Under the pieces are notes generated by a model. That model ran no database searches, had not been told where the DNA came from, and saw nothing but the letters and a program-made list of their open reading frames with translations. 5,100 nt of DNA from Eubacteriales Family XIII. Incertae Sedis bacterium (GTDB lineage Bacteria > Bacillota_A > Clostridia > Peptostreptococcales > Anaerovoracaceae). Location: NCBI GenBank assembly GCA_031278145.1, contig JAITLA010000004.1, positions 1-5,100 of the forward strand, written 5' to 3'. Numbering within the stretch: position 1 is the stretch's first letter; each line of letters opens with the position of its first letter. Below, one piece after another: positions 1-4,192 of the stretch. Made by a program: the position numbers and the translations under genes.

Positions 1-1
1 C

Positions 2-175
2 GTGGATTTTCATTACGACGGGAAGTTTTTCAAGCCGCAGATACACCTTTGCAGGGACGGCGGCGGCATCGCGGACCGCTGCGAGCGCCTGATCGGGGGC
101 GCGGTCCGCATCGCAATCCGCGTGGTGGATATCTTCGGGAGCGAGAGCTTTCGAGAGCTTGAAGCGGGGGATTGA
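2..175 (+). CDS. 3' end of an unidentified protein (5' end outside window)
   Basis: The second reading frame is open from the left edge to TGA at 173-175 and gives 57 residues ending in ...VRIAIRVVDIFGSESFRELEAGD. The composition is protein-like: a mixed alpha/beta pattern, HYDGKFF near the left edge, a glycine run (DGGG), and a hydrophobic strand before VVDIFG. The frames around it are arginine-rich and look like shadows. The GTG at base 2 could in principle be a start, but the gene most likely enters from outside. From memory only, the VVDIFG ending weakly resembles the C-termini of some site-specific adenine DNA methyltransferases. That is too thin to name the product, and the upstream sequence is needed. 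It is followed by 145 bp of non-coding DNA and converges on the tRNA gene. Confidence 0.6.
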   Translation: MDFHYDGKFFKPQIHLCRDGGGIADRCERLIGGAVRIAIRVVDIFGSESFRELEAGD

Positions 176-214
176 GGCAATTCACCGAGGCGATCGACCG
201 ATTATCGAATTACT

Positions 215-244
215 GTTTGAAGGTTCAATCGAAACTGTTCAAAC
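215..244. repeat. 7-bp inverted repeat in the 176-320 non-coding gap
   Basis: GTTTGAA at 215-221 is exactly complementary to TTCAAAC at 238-244, with a 16-base spacer that itself holds TTGAA/TTCAA. TTTTT follows at 254-258, nine bases after the stem. The stem is AT-rich and the T-run is displaced, so this is at best a poor terminator for the upstream plus-strand gene. A second possible hairpin pairs CAGGC (262-266) with GCCTG (287-291), but no T-run follows it in either direction. No gene is supported in 176-320. Confidence 0.35.
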
Positions 245-320
245 GCTGCGATATTTTTGCTCAGGCCGGATTCTGCCGGGCTATTTGCCTGTCAAACGGC
301 TCATACCGGTAATTTTCGAA

Positions 321-396
321 TGGTACGCCGTCAGGGGATCGAACCCTGGACACCCTGATTAAGAGTCAGGTGCTCTGCCAGCTGAGCTAACGGCGC
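321..396 (-). tRNA. tRNA-Lys (anticodon CUU)
   Basis: The minus strand folds into a complete 76-nt cloverleaf. The acceptor strands are GCGCCGT (396-390) and ACGGCGT (331-325). The D arm is GCTC/GAGC with an 8-base loop containing GG. The anticodon stem is CCTGA/TCAGG around the loop CTCTTAA, with anticodon CTT at 363-361. There is a 5-base variable loop, and the T arm is CAGGG-TTCGATC-CCCTG. The discriminator is A at 324, and the CCA end is encoded at 323-321. U33 and A37 are present. The anticodon reads AAG lysine codons. The first acceptor pair is G1-U72 rather than the usual G-C, an oddity noted separately. Transcription runs leftward from the promoter at 425-453, with a leader of about 20 nt that RNase P would remove. 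Confidence 0.96.
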
Positions 397-424
397 GCGA
401 AAATGTATTTTTTGCCTATTTCAC

Positions 425-453
425 ATGTTAACATGCCGGGATATGCTTGTCAA
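425..453 (-). promoter_or_regulatory. Sigma-70-type promoter of tRNA-Lys
   Basis: On the minus strand a perfect -35 box TTGACA (453-448) is followed by a 17-base spacer and a -10 box TAACAT (430-425). The -10 box matches TATAAT at four of six positions. Transcription should start near 418, about 22 bases before the mature tRNA 5' end at 396. Spacing and placement fit a housekeeping (sigma-A) stable-RNA promoter. Confidence 0.85.
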
Positions 454-476
454 TAAAAAATCACCAATAAAAAATC
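451..476. repeat. 12-bp A-tract direct repeat, UP-element-like
   Basis: CAATAAAAAATC occurs twice without mismatch, at 451-462 and 465-476, a 14-bp period. The first copy overlaps the -35 box of the tRNA promoter by three bases. On the minus strand the T/A-rich tracts lie directly upstream of TTGACA, where an UP element binds the alpha C-terminal domain of RNA polymerase at stable-RNA promoters. The repeat is seen directly; the UP-element role is inferred from position and composition. Confidence 0.55.
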
Positions 477-499
477 GATAGTTACCTTTTGTTTTTTCG

Positions 500-528
500 T
501 TGCCTTACGTCATGTTATATAATATAAT
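500..528 (+). promoter_or_regulatory. Promoter of the zinc-ribbon protein gene
   Basis: TTGCCT at 500-505 matches the -35 consensus at four of six positions. After a 17-base spacer comes a perfect TATAAT at 523-528. A second overlapping TATAAT lies at 518-523 but has a poorer -35 partner. The predicted start is near 535, giving a leader of about 25 nt that holds the ribosome binding site. It is divergent from the tRNA promoter, with about 47 bp between the two -35 boxes. Confidence 0.75.
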
Positions 529-545
529 GTAATTTACGGTGAAGC

Positions 546-554
546 AAAGGGAGG
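546..554 (+). promoter_or_regulatory. Strong Shine-Dalgarno of the zinc-ribbon gene
   Basis: AAAGGGAGG lies six bases before ATG 561 and is nearly fully complementary to the 16S rRNA 3' end. It fixes the start codon and agrees with the CxxC motif beginning at residue 3. Confidence 0.85.
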
Positions 555-560
555 TATCCG

Positions 561-2408
561 ATGTATTGCAAGGTGTGCGGTAATTTGCTTGAAGAGAACG
601 ATCTGATATGCAAAGTATGCGGCGCGGATATTAAGGAACAGCAGAGGCAGGCGGCGGACGAAGCCGCGTTTGCCGGCGCTTCGCCGACCGAAACCCCGAA
701 AGCAAACCCTGCGGATGCGGATGCGGACGGAACGAAGGTTTTTGAACCGCGTGAGGGTTCGCCTCCGCAGGAGGCCGGCACGGTCGCGGCATCCGCGCAT
801 CTCGCGCCCGCACACGATGCGTTTGAAGCGGATGAAGCGCGCGCGACGGCGGCCGGCCCTTCCGAGGCCGAGGAATTTCACTGGAACATCCACAAATTTC
901 CGGGTGCGGAGGCGCGCAAGACCGAGGATATTGACTTCGATTGGAGTTTGTCCCCTTCGTCCATCGCTCAGGGAGAAACCCGGGATCGGGACGAGAGCGA
1001 AGCGGGCGCGAACGACGACGCGGCGCATGCGCGCCCCTGCGCCGAAACCATAGAAGAATTCTTTGCGCTCTGTACGGAGCGCGAAGCCCCGCCGCCGGAG
1101 AGGGCCGGCGGCGCGCCTTCCGAAACCGCCGCGCACCCCACAGAGGAACGGGCCGGCGACACGCCCCCCGAAACCGCCGCATACCCCGCAGAGGAACGGG
1201 CCGGCGGCACGCCCCCCGAAACCGCCGCGTACCCTGCGGAGGAACGGACCGGCGGCGCAGCCGCGCCCGCGCGGCCGCACATCGAAGTCGCATGGGAGGA
1301 CCTTGGCGCGTCCTTCGGATCGAAAGCCGAAAAATCGAATCGCGCGCATTTTTTTACCTTCGACCAAAAGAACGAGGAATTTCAAAAGCTTCTGGACCGG
1401 GAATACGAACGGCTTCAGACCTACGATTCGCCGATCCTCGACGAGGCGCGGGAGATGCTCGCCGCGTGGGACTGGCCGGGCTTTGCGGGCAAACGAACGG
1501 ATCCCGCAACCGGAAGGGGGACGCCGTCCCCGCGCCCGGATCCGTCCGAGGGACAGCCGGGCCGGGATGCCGCGCGGGATGGAAAGACGCCCGAAGCGGA
1601 AAGCCCGCGGGAGGCCGACGCGACAGCCGTCGAGGCGCCCGCCGAGGCGCCTGCGGCGGTGGATACGCGGGAAGCCGCACCGCCCGCGCCTGCGGAGCGG
1701 ACGCCGGACGAGAGGCCGCCCGCGCCTGCGGAGATCGAAGCGGCCCCTGCGCGCGCCGATGCCGAGGCCCTTCCGATCCCAGCGCCGGACACCGTGCCGA
1801 AAGCGACGCCGGACGGGCCGAAGGCGGACACCGTGCCGGAAGCAACGCCGGACGGGCCGAAGGCGGACACCGTGCCGAAAGCGACGCCGGACGCGCCGAA
1901 GGCGGACGCCGTGCCGGAACCGAAGGCGGACGCGACGGACGCGGACGCTGCGACGGACGGGCCGGAAGCGACGCCGGACGGGCCGAAGGCGGACGCCGAA
2001 ACGGGCGAAGCGCCGGGCCGCGCGGAGGTCGATCCCTCCATCGGTGAGGCCCTCGACTCCATCGAAAAGGGGATCGAGGAATGGGAAAACCGCAGCAGAT
2101 TCAGCACCGCCTCCAAGGTGGCGATGATCCTCTCCGTGATCTTCCTGTTCTTCACGGGGGGATCGGCGCTTGTGAAGCACTTCACGCCGCACAGCCCGCT
2201 CGACGTATGGCTTGACAGCGTGCAGCTGCAGGCCGCCGCCGCGATCAAGCACGGCGTCGATGCGATCAAGGATCTGTTCGACGACGCGGACGAGGACGAA
2301 AACGCCGGCGGGAATGACACCCAAGGCGAAAACGCCGGCGGGAATGACGCCCAAGGCGAAAACGCGCCCCCCGACAATCCCGGCGGGGACGGCGGCGGCC
2401 AAGAATAG
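561..2408 (+). CDS. Zinc-ribbon, low-complexity, single-pass membrane protein
   Basis: This is a 615-residue protein of unknown function. Residues 3-6 and 17-20 form two CxxC knuckles (CKVCG each), a short zinc ribbon of the type found at the N-terminus of many Bacillota membrane proteins. A very long Ala/Pro/Glu/Asp-rich linker follows, interrupted by three ordered islands: EEFHWNIHKFPG (104-115), EDIDFDWSL (122-130) and FFTFDQKNEEFQKLLDREYERL-like sequence (264-285). A hydrophobic segment at 520-538 (VAMILSVIFLFF...) follows a basic stretch, so the zinc ribbon and linker should be cytosolic and the last 77 residues outside. The tail contains an amphipathic stretch, then an acidic Asn/Gly repeat. 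Tandem repeats occupy residues 180-232, 410-477 and 580-602. The ribosome binding site and promoter fit the ATG at 561. A membrane-tethered adaptor or sensor is possible, but no enzymatic motif is visible. The gene lies 76 bp upstream of pckA on the same strand. Confidence 0.88.
   Translation: MYCKVCGNLLEENDLICKVCGADIKEQQRQAADEAAFAGASPTETPKANPADADADGTKVFEPREGSPPQEAGTVAASAHLAPAHDAFEADEARATAAGPSEAEEFHWNIHKFPGAEARKTEDIDFDWSLSPSSIAQGETRDRDESEAGANDDAAHARPCAETIEEFFALCTEREAPPPERAGGAPSETAAHPTEERAGDTPPETAAYPAEERAGGTPPETAAYPAEERTGGAAAPARPHIEVAWEDLGASFGSKAEKSNRAHFFTFDQKNEEFQKLLDREYERLQTYDSPILDEAREMLAAWDWPGFAGKRTDPATGRGTPSPRPDPSEGQPGRDAARDGKTPEAESPREADATAVEAPAEAPAAVDTREAAPPAPAERTPDERPPAPAEIEAAPARADAEALPIPAPDTVPKATPDGPKADTVPEATPDGPKADTVPKATPDAPKADAVPEPKADATDADAATDGPEATPDGPKADAETGEAPGRAEVDPSIGEALDSIEKGIEEWENRSRFSTASKVAMILSVIFLFFTGGSALVKHFTPHSPLDVWLDSVQLQAAAAIKHGVDAIKDLFDDADEDENAGGNDTQGENAGGNDAQGENAPPDNPGGDGGGQE
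1098..1256 (+). repeat. 48-bp in-frame tandem repeat, three copies plus a partial
   Basis: Units begin at 1098, 1146 and 1194, with a 15-base partial at 1242. Each encodes 16 residues of the form ERAGGTPPETAAYPAE. Copies 2 and 3 differ at only a few bases, while copy 1 is more diverged (SET, HPTE). The differences are a mix of silent and conservative changes. The repeat lies in the linker between the second and third ordered islands of the zinc-ribbon protein. Confidence 0.9.
1788..1991 (+). repeat. 39-bp in-frame tandem repeat, decaying downstream
   Basis: Three full units start at 1788, 1827 and 1866 and encode DTVPKATPDGPKA-type 13-mers. They differ by only a few bases; the clearest coding change swaps Lys for Glu after VP in unit 2, and unit 3 changes Gly to Ala. 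A shortened unit lacking 15 bp follows at 1905-1928, then a scrambled Asp/Ala/Thr stretch and a last partial unit ending in ATPDGPKA at 1991. Near-identity of the nucleotides suggests recent slippage or unequal recombination. Confidence 0.9.
2298..2365 (+). repeat. 30-bp tandem repeat at the C-terminal tail
   Basis: Two units (2298-2327, 2328-2357) encode ENAGGNDTQG and ENAGGNDAQG and differ at a single base. The first eight bases of a third unit follow. They form the tail beyond the membrane segment, which ends in a Gly/Pro/Asp-rich stretch. Confidence 0.9.
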
Positions 2409-2452
2409 ACCAAGAATAGACCGGGAACAGACCAAGAACAAACCGGGAACAA
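2398..2452 (+). repeat. 11-bp tandem repeat across the stop codon and intergenic gap
   Basis: Five consecutive 11-mers start at 2398, 2409, 2420, 2431 and 2442. They have the form ACC(AAG/GGG)AA(T/C)A(G/A), with G in place of the first A in unit 1, and a truncated ACC follows at 2453. Units 2/3 and 4/5 also alternate as a 22-bp higher-order repeat (AAG type, then GGG type). The TAG stop of the zinc-ribbon gene (2406-2408) is the last three bases of unit 1, so the array is mostly untranslated spacer before pckA. No hairpin with a T-run is present in this gap. Confidence 0.85.
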
Positions 2453-2471
2453 ACCACATATCAAAAGGAAC

Positions 2472-2480
2472 AAGGAGAGG
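2472..2480 (+). promoter_or_regulatory. Shine-Dalgarno fixing the pckA start at 2485
   Basis: AAGGAGAGG sits just before ATG 2485; its AGGAG core (2473-2477) is seven bases from the start codon. The frame is open further upstream to 2212, but that stretch overlaps the repeat tail of the zinc-ribbon gene in another frame and has no ribosome binding site. The start is therefore 2485. Confidence 0.85.
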
Positions 2481-2484
2481 AGAA

Positions 2485-4140
2485 ATGGCGACACGGTCAA
2501 GATTTAAAAGAGAAGAAATCACATCGGGGAAAAGGGCCTTTTCCATGTCGAGAACGACGATAGAAACCGCGTTTTACGGCAACAACGTCGAAAGGATGAA
2601 CGATCTGAAAAAAGCCTATGCCTTGGCGCGCGACGCCGCGGGGACAATCGAAACGGACATGCCGGTCCATAAGCCCGAGGCCATTGGGATCCCGGACGGC
2701 GCGCGGATCCTGCTGTTTAACGACGGGGAAACGGTCGGACGCTTCGCCGGCGCGCGCGTGATCCTCGGGGAGAAGGGCGTGAACGAAGGCGAGATCGCCG
2801 AGGTGCTGCGGGAAGCGATGTTCCATACGCGCTACAAGAAGATGTACCACACGCAAGCCTACATCGGCCTCGACGCGGATTTCATCATACGCGCGAACCT
2901 GCTGATCCCCGAAACCTACGAGAACACGCTCTACAACTGGCTCCTGAACTTCCAATACATCAACCCATTCTACGACGACATGTACGAAAAATCGAAGCCC
3001 ATAGGCGACGAGCCCGACATCTACCTCGTTTCGGATCCGGATTACAAGCATCCGAAATTTCCAAACGGCCTCGCCTACTTCGATCCGGAGCACAACTGCG
3101 CCTGCCTGCTCGGCATGCGCTACTTCGGGGAGCACAAGAAGGGCACGCTCACGCTGGCTTGGGGCGTCGCCAACAGGAACGGCTACGCATCCTGCCACGG
3201 CGGCTTGAAGCGCATGGTGCGGAAGGACGGCAAGGCGCATGTCCTCGGCGTATTCGGCCTCTCCGGCTCGGGAAAATCCACGCTGACCCACGCGAAGCAC
3301 GCCGGCAAATACGACGTGACGGTGCTGCACGACGACGCCTACATCATCTCCTCGGAGAACGGCTCGACCGTCGCGCTCGAACCCTCCTACTTCGACAAGA
3401 CGCAGGACTATCCGCTGACCTCCGACGACAACCGCTTCTTGATCACGGTGCAAAACTGCGGCGCGACCCTGGACGCGGACGGGAAGAAGGTCATCGTCAC
3501 CGAGGATATCCGAAACGGCAACGGCCGGGCCATCAAGTCCAAGCTCTGGGCCGCGAACCGCGTGGACAAGATGGACGAACCCATCAATTCCATCGTCTGG
3601 CTCATGAAGGACCATTCCCTGCCGCCGGTCGTGAAGCTCGAAAATCCCGTGCTCGCCTCCGTCATGGGCGCCTGCCTCGCAACCAAGCGGACGACGGCCG
3701 AAAAGCTGGCGGAGGGCGTGGATCGAGATGCCCTCGTGTTCGAGCCCTACGCGAACCCGTTCAGGACCTACCCCCTCGTGCAGGACTACGAAAAGTTCAA
3801 ATACCTCTTCGAGCACAGAGGCGTCGCCTGCTACATCATCAACACGGGGCATTTTCTGGACAAGAAGATCCCCAAGGAAAGCACGATAGAAATCCTTGAG
3901 GCCATCGTCGACGAAACGGCCGACTTTAAGGATTTTGGCCCGCTTTCCGAGCTCAAGACCATGGATGTGCCGGGCTTCGTGCCGAATTTCGCGGACGCGG
4001 CCTACATCGGCCTTCTGAAAAAACAGCTGGAAGGGCGCGTGGAATATCTCGATTCACTGGAAAGCTTCAAGGGCGGGCGCGACGCGTTGCCGGCCGAGGC
4101 ACGGGCGGCCTTGGACGCGCTCGCAAAGAAAATTCGTTAA
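2485..4140 (+). CDS. pckA: Phosphoenolpyruvate carboxykinase (ATP-type), divergent
   Basis: This 551-residue cytosolic enzyme is predicted to convert oxaloacetate and ATP to phosphoenolpyruvate, CO2 and ADP; in anaerobes the reaction can also run toward oxaloacetate. The length fits the ATP-type family (about 520-550). Visible landmarks, compared from memory with E. coli PckA, are: VGRFAGARVIL with R86 where GRSPKD normally sits; YFGEHKKG with K218/K219; H238, 19 residues after K219 as in E. coli; the P-loop GLSGSGKST (258-266); the metal-binding HDDAY (282-286); E299 followed by K305-T306 with the family spacing; R348; LPPV (379-382); and YIINTG (450-455). The usual LIGDDEHxW signature is replaced by VLHDDAYII, so this is a distant subfamily and kinetic identity is not certain. 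A strong ribosome binding site supports ATG 2485. It lies downstream of the zinc-ribbon gene and 52 bp upstream of the UPF0182 gene, and may share a transcript with both. Confidence 0.87.
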   Translation: MATRSRFKREEITSGKRAFSMSRTTIETAFYGNNVERMNDLKKAYALARDAAGTIETDMPVHKPEAIGIPDGARILLFNDGETVGRFAGARVILGEKGVNEGEIAEVLREAMFHTRYKKMYHTQAYIGLDADFIIRANLLIPETYENTLYNWLLNFQYINPFYDDMYEKSKPIGDEPDIYLVSDPDYKHPKFPNGLAYFDPEHNCACLLGMRYFGEHKKGTLTLAWGVANRNGYASCHGGLKRMVRKDGKAHVLGVFGLSGSGKSTLTHAKHAGKYDVTVLHDDAYIISSENGSTVALEPSYFDKTQDYPLTSDDNRFLITVQNCGATLDADGKKVIVTEDIRNGNGRAIKSKLWAANRVDKMDEPINSIVWLMKDHSLPPVVKLENPVLASVMGACLATKRTTAEKLAEGVDRDALVFEPYANPFRTYPLVQDYEKFKYLFEHRGVACYIINTGHFLDKKIPKESTIEILEAIVDETADFKDFGPLSELKTMDVPGFVPNFADAAYIGLLKKQLEGRVEYLDSLESFKGGRDALPAEARAALDALAKKIR

Positions 4141-4147
4141 ACCGGAT

Positions 4148-4161
4148 GCCGCGCCGGCGGC
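4148..4161 (+). other. Small GC hairpin between pckA and the UPF0182 gene
   Basis: GCCGC at 4148-4152 pairs with GCGGC at 4157-4161 around a GCCG loop, eight bases after the pckA stop codon. No T-run follows, so it is not a standard intrinsic terminator. It could protect the upstream mRNA 3' end or be chance in GC-rich DNA. A 10-bp palindrome, TAATGCATTA, follows at 4169-4178. Confidence 0.35.
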
Positions 4162-4177
4162 GAAGCAATAATGCATT

Positions 4178-4185
4178 AAAGGAGG
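4178..4185 (+). promoter_or_regulatory. Shine-Dalgarno deciding a TTG start
   Basis: AAAGGAGG ends seven bases before TTG 4193. The first ATG in that frame (4208) is 22 bases away, too far for this site. The site therefore supports TTG as the start codon of the UPF0182 gene. Confidence 0.85.
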
Positions 4186-4192
4186 ATGTGGT

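Noticed and set aside
215..244. Possible CRISPR repeat (GTTT...AAAC ends, about 30 bp)
   Set aside because: There is a single copy only, with no spaced repeats and no cas genes.
159..362. 67-residue plus-strand reading frame ending in RGSNPGHPD
   Set aside because: It runs antisense through the tRNA T arm, and RGSNPG is the usual spurious translation of that arm. It also overlaps the end of the upstream gene and has no ribosome binding site.
1063..2127. Alternative plus-strand frames inside the zinc-ribbon gene (354 and 368 residues)
   Set aside because: They are Arg/Pro/Gly-rich frame shadows of the repetitive linker, with no start signals.
2212..2484. N-terminal extension of the PEP carboxykinase
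   Set aside because: The frame is open but encodes basic low-complexity sequence from the overlapping gene tail and the 11-bp repeats. ATG 2485 has the strong ribosome binding site and gives a family-typical length.
534..2546. 670-residue minus-strand reading frame opposite the zinc-ribbon gene
   Set aside because: It is arginine-rich and mirrors the GC-rich repeats of the plus-strand gene. Several other frames here are also long and open, and only the plus frame has a promoter, ribosome binding site, CxxC motifs and a membrane helix.
2497..3852. 451-residue minus-strand reading frame opposite pckA
   Set aside because: It is antisense to a recognised enzyme, with no family resemblance or ribosome binding site evident.
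4148..4161. Intrinsic terminator after pckA
   Set aside because: The stem is only 5 bp and no T-run follows it.
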